A stretch of 64,000 nt of DNA from Massilia sp. WG5. GTDB lineage: Bacteria > Pseudomonadota > Gammaproteobacteria > Burkholderiales > Burkholderiaceae_D. The notes under the pieces were generated by a model. That model was given only the letters and a program-made list of their open reading frames with translations, ran no database searches and was not told the origin of the DNA. Positions 28,600-36,846 of this stretch are shown one piece after another; position 1 is the stretch's first letter; every line of letters begins with the position of its first letter. The position numbers were made by a program, and so were the translations under genes. The stretch lies in NCBI RefSeq assembly GCF_001412595.2, contig NZ_CP012640.2, positions 1,674,001 to 1,738,000 on the forward strand. The letters are read 5' to 3'.

Positions 28600-29163
28600 T
28601 TACCCGCCGCGGGTCGGCGCGCCGGTCTGGCGGAGATAGGTCGGCTTCACCTCCCCCGTCAGCCAGACCCCGTTATCGGACTGGTAGAAGGCCAGGCCAT
28701 CCGCATGCATGCGCGCCGCGTCGACAGCCAGCACGGCCGGAAAGCCGTGACGTGCCCCGACCCGCATTGCCGTCGCCACGTCGGCGGACAGGTGCACATG
28801 CTGGCGTCCGCCGGCGCGCAGGCCGGCGGCCAGGATGGATTTCAGGAAGCGGCTGGCGGTGCCATGGTAGAGCACGGCGGGCGGCTCGGCTTCGCGCAGC
28901 TGCAGGTCGACGGCAATCGAGTGCCCCTGGCTGGCGCGGATGCGGCTCCGGTCGTCGTTGAAGGCGAAGCGCTGCTTGTCGTTGCCGGCGACCGTCCGCT
29001 CCAGCAGGGCCCGGTCGATGCGCTTGCCGTGCGCGTCCAGGCAGGCCAGCAGTTCATCGACGCCGGCCCAGCCGTGGGCATCGAGCGCCAGGCCGATGCT
29101 GTCGGGGCGGTGGCGCAGCACGTAGCTGAGCAGTTTGCTGGTGGCGACGATCTGGTCCTTCAT
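28600..29163 (-). CDS. kptA: RNA 2'-phosphotransferase (KptA/Tpt1)
   Basis: The enzyme transfers a 2'-phosphate from RNA to NAD, giving ADP-ribose 1''-2''-cyclic phosphate. Motifs are [17 protein letters not shown] near residues 12-28, [44 protein letters not shown] and [11 protein letters not shown]; the Arg-His-Arg-Arg active-site set falls in these. The length is 187 residues. Bacterial substrates are unclear, as they lack the yeast splicing pathway. The gene lies downstream of a NadR-like ATPase across a large palindromic repeat. Confidence 0.93.
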   Translation of the reverse strand: MKDQIVATSKLLSYVLRHRPDSIGLALDAHGWAGVDELLACLDAHGKRIDRALLERTVAGNDKQRFAFNDDRSRIRASQGHSIAVDLQLREAEPPAVLYHGTASRFLKSILAAGLRAGGRQHVHLSADVATAMRVGARHGFPAVLAVDAARMHADGLAFYQSDNGVWLTGEVKPTYLRQTGAPTRGG

Positions 29164-29174
29164 CGGCCCAGTAT

Positions 29175-29279
29175 AGTCGCGCCCAACAAAACCCTCAGGG
29201 CAAGGCGCATCGTCGAAGACAGTACATACGTACGGCGAGACGATGCAACGCCGCCATGAGGGTTTTGTTGGGCGCGACT
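29175..29279. repeat. 105-bp nested palindrome with perfect 23-bp terminal arms
   Basis: Bases 29175-29197 are exactly complementary to 29257-29279. Each arm contains GCGCCCAACAAAACCCTCA or its complement. Inside, GCATCGTC pairs with GACGATGC and the centre is GTAC-ATAC-GTAC. In RNA it folds as one long hairpin with a few internal loops. It fills the kptA-NadR-like gap, and its last base is in the upstream gene's stop codon. It looks like a REP/MITE-type element. Confidence 0.8.
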
Positions 29280-29833
29280 CAGGCCACGCCTTCGATCACG
29301 CGCCGCACCTGCAGCGCCCGTTCCTCGACGCTGCCGCTCACCAGGGTGTAGGGAATGCCGCGCGCCTCCAGATCCTGCAGCACGAGCTGATGGATGCGTC
29401 CGCGCCAGGCTTCGTTCTCGCGGGCGGCCTGTTCTTCATAAGGGATGTCGTCCGCGCAGACGAAGGTGTAGGCATAACGCTCGCGGCAGTCGTCGGCGCA
29501 GCGCAGCAGCTCGGGCGGTACCGGCTCCTTGACCTGGCCGAACTCCAGGCCCAGCAGCAGCGTGGTCAGGGCATTCGTGTCGACGAAGAGGTAGCGCCTG
29601 GCGTAGGGCATCTGCTCGTCTTCGGCCTCGCGGTGGCGCAGGGCGATGTCGACATAATCGCCGGCATCGAGCTGGCCCTGCTTGTCTTCCCAGATGTAGC
29701 GGCCGATCTCGGGCACGGCGACGCTGCCGTACTGGCGCGCCAGGTATTCGCACAAGGTCGACTTGCCGGTCGACTCCGCGCCGACGAACACGACCCGCTT
29801 GATCTGGCCCGATGGGCTGCCCTGCTCATCCAT
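29279..29833 (-). CDS. NadR-like P-loop ATPase / nucleoside kinase domain protein
   Basis: The 184-residue protein starts [13 protein letters not shown], then has Walker A in [17 protein letters not shown] (Gly-x4-GKST near residues 19-27). [12 protein letters not shown] follows as a probable Walker B region and CADDIPYEE comes later. This is the pattern of the ATPase/nicotinamide-riboside-kinase domain of NadR, here without the DNA-binding and adenylyltransferase parts. A role in NAD salvage is possible; the neighbouring KptA consumes NAD. I start at ATG 29833. Confidence 0.8.
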   Translation of the reverse strand: MDEQGSPSGQIKRVVFVGAESTGKSTLCEYLARQYGSVAVPEIGRYIWEDKQGQLDAGDYVDIALRHREAEDEQMPYARRYLFVDTNALTTLLLGLEFGQVKEPVPPELLRCADDCRERYAYTFVCADDIPYEEQAARENEAWRGRIHQLVLQDLEARGIPYTLVSGSVEERALQVRRVIEGVA

Positions 29834-29894
29834 ATGAATCCCGTTTTTGAAAATGACCAATTGCGCTACAGAAATACAAGAGGCGTCATCCTAG

Positions 29895-29930
29895 CCGACG
29901 GCAGCGCCCGCCACAAGGCGCCGCCGTCGG
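29895..29930 (-). terminator. GC-rich hairpin after the radical SAM gene, possible terminator
   Basis: Bases 29895-29908 pair with 29917-29930 at 13 of 14 positions, the exception being a G.U pair in the minus-strand RNA. No T run follows, so it may not terminate on its own. It begins 10 bases after the stop of the radical SAM gene. Confidence 0.4.
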
Positions 29931-29939
29931 GCTCCCGGC

Positions 29940-31160
29940 TCAGAACAGGTCCAGCTGCGGGCTCGCCTTGGCCTTCCTGTTGGCCGGCTTGCCGCCGCCC
30001 TCGCCTGCCGCATCGGCCACCTTCGCGCCGAACAGGTCCAGCTGGGTCACATCCTCATCGCGGCGCTGGCAGGCTGCGGCCGACGGCACCACCAGCGGCC
30101 GGCGGAACTGGGCGCCGTCCATCTTGCTGAAGCGGCCATTAAAGCCATCCATGCCGAGCCGCTTGACGGCCTTGGTGAAACGCTGGCGGATCAGGTCGGC
30201 CCATACGCCTTCGCCGCTCATGCGCTTGCCGAAGTCGCTGTCGTATTCCTTGCCGCCGCGCATATCCTTCATGCGGTTCAGCACGCGTTGCGCACGGTCT
30301 GGAAAATGAGCGTACAACCATTGATGGAACAGGGGGTTGACCTCCCACGGCATACGCAGCACGACGTAGTGGGCGCCGACCGCGCCGGCGTCCCTGGCAG
30401 CCTCGAGGATGCGCTCGATTTCCGGTTCCGTGATGAACGGGATAATCGGCGCCACGCTGACGCTGACCGGGATGCCGGCCTCGGTGAGCGTGCGGATCGC
30501 GCGCAGGCGGCGCGCGGGGGCGGCCGCGCGCGGCTCGAGCGTGCGCGCGATCTCGCCGTCCAGGGTCGTGATCGTGATCGCGGCCGCCGCCAGGCCCTTC
30601 TCCGCCATCGGCGCGATCAGATCGATGTCGCGCTCGATCAGGGCCGACTTGGTGATCAGGCCATACGGGTGATTGCACTCGCCCAGCACCTGCAGCACTT
30701 CGCGGGTGATGCCGCGTTCGCGCTCGCAGGGCTGGTAGGCGTCGGTGTTGACGCCGATGGCGATGCTTTCGGGCACATAGCCGGGCTTGGCCAGCTCGCG
30801 GCGCAGCAGGTCGGCCGCATTCACCTTGGCGAAGATGCGGCTTTCGAAATCCAGGCCGGGCGACAGGCCGAGGTAGCTGTGCGAGGGCCGGGCGAAGCAG
30901 TAGATGCAGCCATGCTCGCAACCCCGGTAGGGATTCAGCGAGACATTGAACGGGATGTCCGGCGAAGCGTTGCGGGTCAGGATGGTCTTGGCAAACTCAT
31001 CCGTGACAATCGTCTTCGGCGGCGCCGGCTCGTCGGGTTTCAGTCCCGGGACCGTCCAGCCGTCGTCGAAACGTTCGCGGCCGTGGACTTCGTAGCGGCC
31101 CTGGAGGTTGGACACGGCGCCACGCCCCTTGTGCGGCGTCAGGGGCCGCGGGGGGATCAT
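29940..31160 (-). CDS. PA0069-type radical SAM protein (SplB-related)
   Basis: The protein has 406 residues. The radical SAM cluster motif C-x3-C-x2-C is at 81, 85 and 88 (NPYRGCEHGCIYCFARPSHS). The conserved start PRPLTPHKGRGAVSNLQGRYE and the middle GVNTDAYQPCER and ITITTLDGEIARTLEPRAA match the PA0069/Rv2578c family, distant relatives of spore photoproduct lyase. The ATG is preceded by AAGG. A perfect LexA box lies about 70 bases upstream. In Pseudomonas aeruginosa PA0069 is reported as part of the LexA regulon, so a DNA-damage role is likely, though its reaction is unknown. Confidence 0.9.
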   Translation of the reverse strand: MIPPRPLTPHKGRGAVSNLQGRYEVHGRERFDDGWTVPGLKPDEPAPPKTIVTDEFAKTILTRNASPDIPFNVSLNPYRGCEHGCIYCFARPSHSYLGLSPGLDFESRIFAKVNAADLLRRELAKPGYVPESIAIGVNTDAYQPCERERGITREVLQVLGECNHPYGLITKSALIERDIDLIAPMAEKGLAAAAITITTLDGEIARTLEPRAAAPARRLRAIRTLTEAGIPVSVSVAPIIPFITEPEIERILEAARDAGAVGAHYVVLRMPWEVNPLFHQWLYAHFPDRAQRVLNRMKDMRGGKEYDSDFGKRMSGEGVWADLIRQRFTKAVKRLGMDGFNGRFSKMDGAQFRRPLVVPSAAACQRRDEDVTQLDLFGAKVADAAGEGGGKPANRKAKASPQLDLF

Positions 31161-31228
31161 GACTTGGCCTTGCAATTCCACGTCTTCAGCCCAAGCTTGT
31201 TGGCGATTCACTATGGCGCTCCCGAGTA

Positions 31229-31244
31229 CTGTATGGATATACAG
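31229..31244 (-). promoter_or_regulatory. LexA (SOS) box of the radical SAM gene
   Basis: CTGTATGGATATACAG has the invariant CTGT-N8-ACAG layout and an AT-rich middle, and the dyad extends by one base pair on each side. It lies 69 bases before the radical SAM ATG and downstream of the DTW gene end, so it can only serve the former. Confidence 0.85.
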
Positions 31245-31270
31245 TATCGTACACCCGCTTGACGAGGGGT

Positions 31271-31891
31271 TCAAGCGCGAAATAGCCGGGATTGTTGTTC
31301 CACAAAGGCTTCGAAGGCTTCCAGCAACGGTGCATAGTGCGCAGGCCGGTTTTCGAGTTGCGCAAGGGCATGAACAGCCGCTTCCAGCGAAGACAGCTGG
31401 TCCGGCGCATGGGCCTTGCGAATCCGATAAGCGGACGGCGGCATGTCCTCCAGGGCCAGGCGCGGCAGGCGCTGCAGCGCCGGATTCAGGTAGAGCATCT
31501 TGCGGCTCTTGCGCCAGGTGGCGTCCAGCAGCACCAGGCGCAGCCGCTCCGGCCGCGCCAGCAGGGCCGCTTCGATACGGGGCGGCGCCGGCAGGCCGAG
31601 CGCGGCCTCGCCCGCCGTCTGCGGATACAGCAGCACAGGCGTGCGCCCGTCCGCATGCAATGCCGCATCGAGTTCCGATACCGGAAAGGTCTCGCCCACC
31701 AGCAGCCGGCTCGACGGCAAACACAGGTGCAACAGGCGCGCGCTGTTCTTGGCGTTGCGCACCTCGAGCGGATGCTGCAGCACCAGCAGTTCGACCTGGC
31801 TGGGCAGCGGCTTCACGAAGCCGCAGATGCAGGCGCTCTCGGCGCGCAGGCAGGCCGCGCAGGTGGCGCGGCGGGAAGTGGAAATCGTCAT
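31271..31891 (-). CDS. DTW-domain tRNA-uridine aminocarboxypropyltransferase
   Basis: Members such as E. coli TapT (YfiP) place a 3-amino-3-carboxypropyl group from SAM onto a tRNA uridine. The family motif is present as DATWRKSRK at residues 123-131. The N-terminus has clustered cysteines (C11, C14, C21, C23), likely a metal knuckle. LLYPQTAGEAALG precedes the catalytic part. The length is 206 residues. It is 36 bases beyond the FMN reductase gene on the same strand. Confidence 0.9.
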   Translation of the reverse strand: MTISTSRRATCAACLRAESACICGFVKPLPSQVELLVLQHPLEVRNAKNSARLLHLCLPSSRLLVGETFPVSELDAALHADGRTPVLLYPQTAGEAALGLPAPPRIEAALLARPERLRLVLLDATWRKSRKMLYLNPALQRLPRLALEDMPPSAYRIRKAHAPDQLSSLEAAVHALAQLENRPAHYAPLLEAFEAFVEQQSRLFRA

Positions 31892-31927
31892 GGGCGCCGA
31901 TTGTACCCGCGCCCGCCCGCGACAAAT

Positions 31928-32551
31928 CTAGAAGCTGCCGCCGACCCGCTCCCCGCGCGGCGGCATATTGTCCGGCACCGGGACCGGCGCGTCGTCCTTG
32001 CGCAGCGGCTTGAGCGCCGCGCTCCACTGCACCACCTGGTCGAGCATGGCCTCGACCGCGCGCTCGTGGTGCTCGGCCGGATTGAAGCTCGTGAACTGCT
32101 CGAAGTCGGTGAACAGCGACAGCATCACCTGGGCCCGCACGTCCGCCACCATCAGCTCGCCCATCACCAGGCGCAGGTTCTCGATCGCGCGCGCTCCGCC
32201 CGCGCTGCCGTAGCCGACGAAGCCGGCGGCCTTGTTGTTCCACTCCTTGTACAGGAAGTCGATGGCGTTCTTCAGCGCACCCGAGGTCGCGTGGTTGTAT
32301 TCGGGCGTGACGAACACGAAACCGTCGAATTCGGCGATCTTCGCCGCCCAGGCTTTGGTGTGCGGCTGCGAATACTGGCCCATCGAGGGCGGCGCCGGCT
32401 CGTCCAGCAGCGGCAGATCGAACGCCTGGATGTCGACCAGTTCGAAGGCGGCGTCGCCGCGCGTGCCTGCGCATTCCATCACCCAGCGCGCCACGTCCAG
32501 CGCCTTCCTGCCCGGGCGGGTGCTGCCCACGATGATTCCGATATTGATCAT
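31928..32551 (-). CDS. NAD(P)H-dependent FMN reductase (flavodoxin-like)
   Basis: The protein of 207 residues has the flavodoxin-like fold. The phosphate loop is GSTRPGRKALDVARWV (residues 9-24), and the second FMN contact is FVTPEYNHATSGALKNAIDFL. GYGSAGGARAIENLR is the usual third segment. These enzymes reduce FMN or quinones and azo dyes. GGAGG precedes the ATG at 32551. Upstream (higher coordinates) is the efflux outer-membrane gene, 33 bases away, so it may be the last but one gene of that transcript. Confidence 0.92.
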   Translation of the reverse strand: MINIGIIVGSTRPGRKALDVARWVMECAGTRGDAAFELVDIQAFDLPLLDEPAPPSMGQYSQPHTKAWAAKIAEFDGFVFVTPEYNHATSGALKNAIDFLYKEWNNKAAGFVGYGSAGGARAIENLRLVMGELMVADVRAQVMLSLFTDFEQFTSFNPAEHHERAVEAMLDQVVQWSAALKPLRKDDAPVPVPDNMPPRGERVGGSF

Positions 32552-32584
32552 GCTCGCCTCCGGTCTTTGCAAATGCTCATGAAG

Positions 32585-33979
32585 TCATGGTGCCACGGTC
32601 CAGCCTCCGCCCAGCGCCCGGTACAGGTCGACATGCGCCGCCAGGTAGCTGGCGCGCAGTTGCAGCACATTGGTCTCGGCGCTGAAATTGTTGCGCTGGG
32701 CGTCCAGCTCCTCGAGATAGGACGAATAGCCGTTGCGGTAGCGGTTGTGGGCGATGCGCAGGGCCTCGGCGGTCGCCACCCTGCGCGCTTCGGCCTGCTC
32801 CAGCTGTTCGCGCAGGCGCTGCACCGCCGCCAGGCCGTTCTCGGTCTCGGCGAAGGCGTTGCGCACCACCGATTCGTAGGCGAACACGGCGCGGTCGCGC
32901 AGCGATGCCGAGATCTCGGCCTGGGCGCGCAGGCGGCCGGCGTCGAACAGCGGCGCGAGGACGCTGCCGCCGACGCTCCACAGCAGCGTGCCGGAACCGC
33001 TCAGCAGGTCGGGCAGCTTGTGCGCATAGGCGCCGACCGACGCGGTCAGGCGCAGCGAGGGCAGCATCTGGTCGCGCGCGGCGGCCAGGCTGGCGTCGGC
33101 GGCGGCGACCGTACGCTCGGCCTGGGCGATGTCGGGGCGCCGCCGCAGCAGCGCGGACGGCAGGCCGGGCGCGATGCCCGGCGCGCGCAGGCCCGCCAGG
33201 TCGGCGCCGCGCGCCACCGGCCCGGGATTCGCGCCGAGCAGCAGGCTCAGGGCATTCTCCTGCTGGGTGATCGAGCGCTCCAGCTGCGGGATCGCGGCGG
33301 CCGTGTTGCGGTATTCGGCCTCGGACTGGGACACCTCCAGGCGCGAGCTGTAGCCGACCTCGAACTGGCGCCGCGCCAGCGCCAGCGAAGCCTGGCGCGA
33401 GGCCAGGGTCTGGCGCGCCAGGGCCAGCTGGGCGTCCAGTCCGCGCAGGTTCAGGTAGCCGGACGCCGTGCTGGCCGCCACCGACAGCGCCACCGCGTCG
33501 GCGGCGGCCTGCTGGGCCGCGTAGTCGAAGCGCGCGGCCCGGGTGGCGGATTCCAGCCGGCCCCATGGGTCGAGTTCGTAGGCCGCCTGCACATTGCCGG
33601 TGAAGTTGGTCGCCTCCACCGGCGTGCCGAAGGGGCCGATCGAACGCCCGCGCGACGGTCCCGTCGTGACGGACACGCTGGGTTCCTGGGCCGAGCGGGC
33701 GACGCGGATCCGCGCCTGGTATTCCTGCAGGCGCGAACGCGCCGTGCGCAGGTCGGCGTTGTGCGCCAGCGCCTGCGCCACCAGGGCGTCCAGCACCGGA
33801 TCGCCGAAGGCGCGCCACCATTCCTTCTCGACGGCGGCGTTCGGCCCCACCTGCAGGGGCGCGCGCCAGGCCGCCGGCAGCGCGAGCGTGGAGGCCGGAC
33901 GGTCCTGCACCGGAATCCGGCAGCCGGCCAGCAATGCGGCGGCCGCCACGGCGCATGCCAGTTTGCTCCCCTTGCTCAT
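32585..33979 (-). CDS. RND/MFS-type efflux outer-membrane factor (NodT/OprM family lipoprotein)
   Basis: The 464-residue protein is the outer-membrane channel of a tripartite pump. A lipobox LLAGC places the lipidated Cys at residue 20. Two TolC-like repeats follow, each with long coiled-coil helices; the motif NFTGNVQAAYELDPWGRLESATRAA is diagnostic of the NodT family. The ATG overlaps the adaptor stop (ATGA), so all three pump parts come from one operon. Confidence 0.95.
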   Translation of the reverse strand: MSKGSKLACAVAAAALLAGCRIPVQDRPASTLALPAAWRAPLQVGPNAAVEKEWWRAFGDPVLDALVAQALAHNADLRTARSRLQEYQARIRVARSAQEPSVSVTTGPSRGRSIGPFGTPVEATNFTGNVQAAYELDPWGRLESATRAARFDYAAQQAAADAVALSVAASTASGYLNLRGLDAQLALARQTLASRQASLALARRQFEVGYSSRLEVSQSEAEYRNTAAAIPQLERSITQQENALSLLLGANPGPVARGADLAGLRAPGIAPGLPSALLRRRPDIAQAERTVAAADASLAAARDQMLPSLRLTASVGAYAHKLPDLLSGSGTLLWSVGGSVLAPLFDAGRLRAQAEISASLRDRAVFAYESVVRNAFAETENGLAAVQRLREQLEQAEARRVATAEALRIAHNRYRNGYSSYLEELDAQRNNFSAETNVLQLRASYLAAHVDLYRALGGGWTVAP

Positions 33980-35067
33980 CGCTGCGGTCCCTTTGCGGCG
34001 GCGGGCGCCGAGGTGTCGATGCTGGTCACCACCGACATGCCCGGCCGCAGGCGCGCGGCCAGGTCCTGGTTGGGGTCGATGCTGATGCGCACCGGGATGC
34101 GCTGGGCGATCTTGACGAAGTTGCCGGTCGCGTTATCCGGCGTGATCACCGAAAACTCGGAGCCGGTGGCGGGCGAGATCTGCTCGACGTGGCCGCGCAG
34201 CCTGGCGTGGTTCAGGGCGTCGACCGTGAAGGTGACGGGCTGGCCCAGGCGCACGTTCGCCATCTGGGTTTCCTTCAGGTTCGCCACCACCCACATGGTC
34301 TGCGGCACCAGCGCGGTGAGCTGGGCGCCGGCGTTGACGAAGGCGCCGAGGCGCACCGTCACCTGGCCCAGCTGGCCGTCGCGCGGCGCGACGATGCGGG
34401 TATTGGCGAGATCGATCTCGGCCAGCTTCACGGCCGCCTCGGCGTTCGCCACCGCCGCCTCCAGCGACGCGCGGTTGACATCCACGGTCCTGGCGCTCTG
34501 GCGCGAGATCTCCAGCGCCGCGCGCGACTGCTCGGTCTGCGCCACCGCCTGCGCGCGGGCGGCGCGGGCGGCGTCGCGTTCGCGCGCGGACAGCGAACCG
34601 TCGGCGGCCAGTTCCTCGACCCGGCGCAGGTCGGCCTGGGCGCGCTGGGCCTGGGCGGCCGCGTTCGCCACCGCCGCCTGGTTCTGGGCGATGGTGGCGG
34701 CCGCGCTCTTCCGGCTCTGGGCGAAGTTGGCGAGCGCCGCGCGCTGGCTCGCGAGCTGGGCGCGCGCCTGCTCCAGGCGCTGGTTGTAGATGCGGTCGTC
34801 GATGCGCATCAGCAGCTGGCCCTTGCGGACGTGCTGGAAGTCCTGCACGTCGACCTCGACGATGTAGCCGGACAGCTGCGGACTGATGATCGTCACCTGG
34901 CCGCGCACCATGGCGTTCTCGGTGCTCTGGATCGCGCTGCGGAAGGGCGGCAGGTCCCAGGCATACAGCACGATCAGCACGCCGATCAGTGCGATGAGCG
35001 CGAACAGCAGGCCGCTGGCAATGACGTGGCGGTTCGATTTCTGTTGTGTGGTCGGGGTCTCGGCCAT
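33976..35067 (-). CDS. HlyD/EmrA-family periplasmic adaptor of the efflux pump
   Basis: The 363-residue adaptor has one N-terminal membrane helix (VIASGLLFALIALIGVLIVLYAW), a biotinyl-lipoyl-like part (YIVEVDVQDFQHVRKGQLLMRIDD), a long alpha-hairpin (about 85-190, rich in Ala, Gln and Arg) and a beta-barrel domain (LGAFVNAGAQLTALVPQTMWVVANLKETQ). It links the MFS inner-membrane pump to the outer-membrane factor. There is no normal Shine-Dalgarno: the bases before the ATG are four copies of an 8-bp repeat. Confidence 0.95.
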   Translation of the reverse strand: MAETPTTQQKSNRHVIASGLLFALIALIGVLIVLYAWDLPPFRSAIQSTENAMVRGQVTIISPQLSGYIVEVDVQDFQHVRKGQLLMRIDDRIYNQRLEQARAQLASQRAALANFAQSRKSAAATIAQNQAAVANAAAQAQRAQADLRRVEELAADGSLSARERDAARAARAQAVAQTEQSRAALEISRQSARTVDVNRASLEAAVANAEAAVKLAEIDLANTRIVAPRDGQLGQVTVRLGAFVNAGAQLTALVPQTMWVVANLKETQMANVRLGQPVTFTVDALNHARLRGHVEQISPATGSEFSVITPDNATGNFVKIAQRIPVRISIDPNQDLAARLRPGMSVVTSIDTSAPAAAKGPQR

Positions 35068-35070
35068 GGG

Positions 35071-35102
35071 TCGTTATCTCGTTATCTCGTTATCTCGTTA
35101 TC
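35071..35102. repeat. Four perfect tandem copies of an 8-bp unit (TCGTTATC) before the adaptor gene
   Basis: The array ends 3 bases before the adaptor ATG (minus strand) and includes the stop codon of the MFS gene in its first copy. It therefore replaces the ribosome-binding region. A partial fifth copy follows inside the MFS coding end. Copy-number change would alter spacing and mRNA structure without changing either protein. Confidence 0.85.
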
Positions 35103-36846
35103 TCGTATGCGGAAGCGGATGGCGCGGCACCGGCAGCGGCGGCTGGCCTTCCGGCGTCGCGATCGGCGAATCGGTCGGCGGTTCGGCCGGTCCTTCGTCG
35201 AGCGCCGTGTGGCCCTTGGCGGGCGGGGCGGCGGGCGGCGCCACGTACATCAGCCACAATGCGCGCCCGAAGATCCACAGCGCCAGGAAGGCGGCGATCG
35301 CGGCGATCGCCAGGAACACGTCGTTGTAGGCCAGGATGTTGGCCTCGCGCGTCTGGGTCTGCGCCAGCACCGAGATGCCCTGCCGGGTGCGCGCGGCCGG
35401 GTCGGCCAGGGTGCCGGCGTAGGCCGCCGCGCCGCGCTGGATGCGGGCGGCCACCAGCGGATCCAGGCTGCTGAGCTGCTCGGCCAGGATCGACGAGTGG
35501 AATTTTTCGCGCGTGACCTGCCAGGTGCCGAGCAGCGAGGAACCGAGCAGCGCGCCGATGTTCTGGGTCAGGCTGAACAGCACCGAGAAGGTGATCAGGT
35601 TGCCGGGGTTGGTGACCACCGTGCCCATCAGGGTCAGCAGCAGCGGCCCGAGGAAGAGCACGCCGCCGAAGGCCAGCATGGCCTGGCTCACGTACATCTC
35701 TTCGGGACGGGTCAGGCTGGTCGCGTGCGAATCGATCCAGGCGCCCAGCGCCATGATCAGGAGCGCCACCACCTGCGGCCCCATCAGGTGCTGCGGGTTC
35801 ATGACCAGCACCGCAATCGCGATGCCGGCGACGGTGGCCAGCAGCACCACCAGGAACAGCATCGTCATCTGGTCGTTGTTCAGGCCCACCAGGCGCAGGA
35901 AGCCGACCGCGCCCACGCTCTGCTCGGACAGCACGACGCGCACCAGCATCATCGCCAGGAACAGGCGCGCGATCATGCCGTTGGTGAGCCAGCGCAGGTT
36001 GAGGAGCGGGTTCCTGCGGTTGTGCTCGACGGCGATCGCGGCCACGATCAGGAACACGGCGCCGGCCAGCGCCACGCCGACCCAGGGCTGCGAGGTCCAC
36101 CACAGCACGCGCCCGAAGGTCAGCGCCGCGCACAGCAGGGCCACGCCGGGCGCGAACAGCGCGAAGGTCAGGAAGTCGGTCGGCCGGAAGGCCTTGAAGC
36201 GGTCGCCCGGCGGCAGCTTCAGCCACAGCACGGCGCTCAGCGTGACCAGGGTCAGGCCCAGCTCGAACAGGTACAGGCCGCGCCAGTTGGCCAGTTCCAG
36301 CAGCCGGGTCGAGAACAGGTAGGCGATCGGCTGCGGCAGCTGCGAGATGCCGAGCGAGGCCGCGATGAACCGCGGCCGTATTTCGCGCCTGGAGGCCGCC
36401 TGCAGCGTGTAGTACAGGCCGAGCGTGGACAGCGCCGCGCCCGCCATCCCGTGCGCCGCGCGCACCGCGATCGCCGAGCCCAGGTCGTTGACGAACAGGT
36501 GGGCAAAGGTGACCAGCGCATACAGCACCAGGAAGAATTCGGTGAAGGCGCGCAGGCCGAACTGCTGGCGGAACTTCACCAGCAGCAGGTTCATGGAGGC
36601 GTTGGTCATCACATAGGCGGTCGGCAGCCAGTTGACCTCGGACGCATAGGCGCCCAGCGCGCCCTGCAGGTTGATCAGGTTGACCGTCACCAGTGAATTG
36701 CCGAGGCCGCCGGTCAGGGTGACCAGGGTCCCGACCAGGAAGAAGGCGAGACGGCGGCGCGGCGTGTGCTGCGGGAAGGACGGGCTGCCCGGCAGGGTCG
36801 GCCGTTCGTCGGGATGCCAGTCGCGCGGCGCGTACTTGTCGCTCAT
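35098..36846 (-). CDS. DHA2-family MFS multidrug transporter of the efflux operon
   Basis: The protein of 582 residues has about 14 membrane helices and the EmrB-like layout. The first helix starts AFFLVGTLVTLTGGLGNSLV after a 30-residue cytoplasmic tail. NWLPTAYVMTNASMNLLLVKF corresponds to the conserved second-helix region. The C-terminus is a long hydrophilic Pro-rich tail. It would export drugs or aromatic compounds by proton antiport through the adaptor and outer-membrane factor. Its ATG overlaps the marR stop (ATGA). Confidence 0.94.
   Translation of the reverse strand: MSDKYAPRDWHPDERPTLPGSPSFPQHTPRRRLAFFLVGTLVTLTGGLGNSLVTVNLINLQGALGAYASEVNWLPTAYVMTNASMNLLLVKFRQQFGLRAFTEFFLVLYALVTFAHLFVNDLGSAIAVRAAHGMAGAALSTLGLYYTLQAASRREIRPRFIAASLGISQLPQPIAYLFSTRLLELANWRGLYLFELGLTLVTLSAVLWLKLPPGDRFKAFRPTDFLTFALFAPGVALLCAALTFGRVLWWTSQPWVGVALAGAVFLIVAAIAVEHNRRNPLLNLRWLTNGMIARLFLAMMLVRVVLSEQSVGAVGFLRLVGLNNDQMTMLFLVVLLATVAGIAIAVLVMNPQHLMGPQVVALLIMALGAWIDSHATSLTRPEEMYVSQAMLAFGGVLFLGPLLLTLMGTVVTNPGNLITFSVLFSLTQNIGALLGSSLLGTWQVTREKFHSSILAEQLSSLDPLVAARIQRGAAAYAGTLADPAARTRQGISVLAQTQTREANILAYNDVFLAIAAIAAFLALWIFGRALWLMYVAPPAAPPAKGHTALDEGPAEPPTDSPIATPEGQPPLPVPRHPLPHTR

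Noticed and set aside
29940..32474. One continuous minus-strand frame joining the radical SAM gene with sequence upstream
   Set aside because: The upstream part is out of frame with two real genes and would run through the LexA box; the radical SAM family start fits the ATG at 31160.
31292..34789. Very long open frame on the plus strand (over 1,100 codons) opposite the DTW, FMN reductase and efflux genes
   Set aside because: It is antisense to clear genes, has no domain, and is rich in Arg, Gln, Gly and His, as expected from a shadow frame in GC-rich DNA.
33934..36696. Long plus-strand open frame (about 920 codons) opposite the efflux adaptor and MFS genes
   Set aside because: Same reason: composition of a shadow frame and full overlap with well-supported genes.
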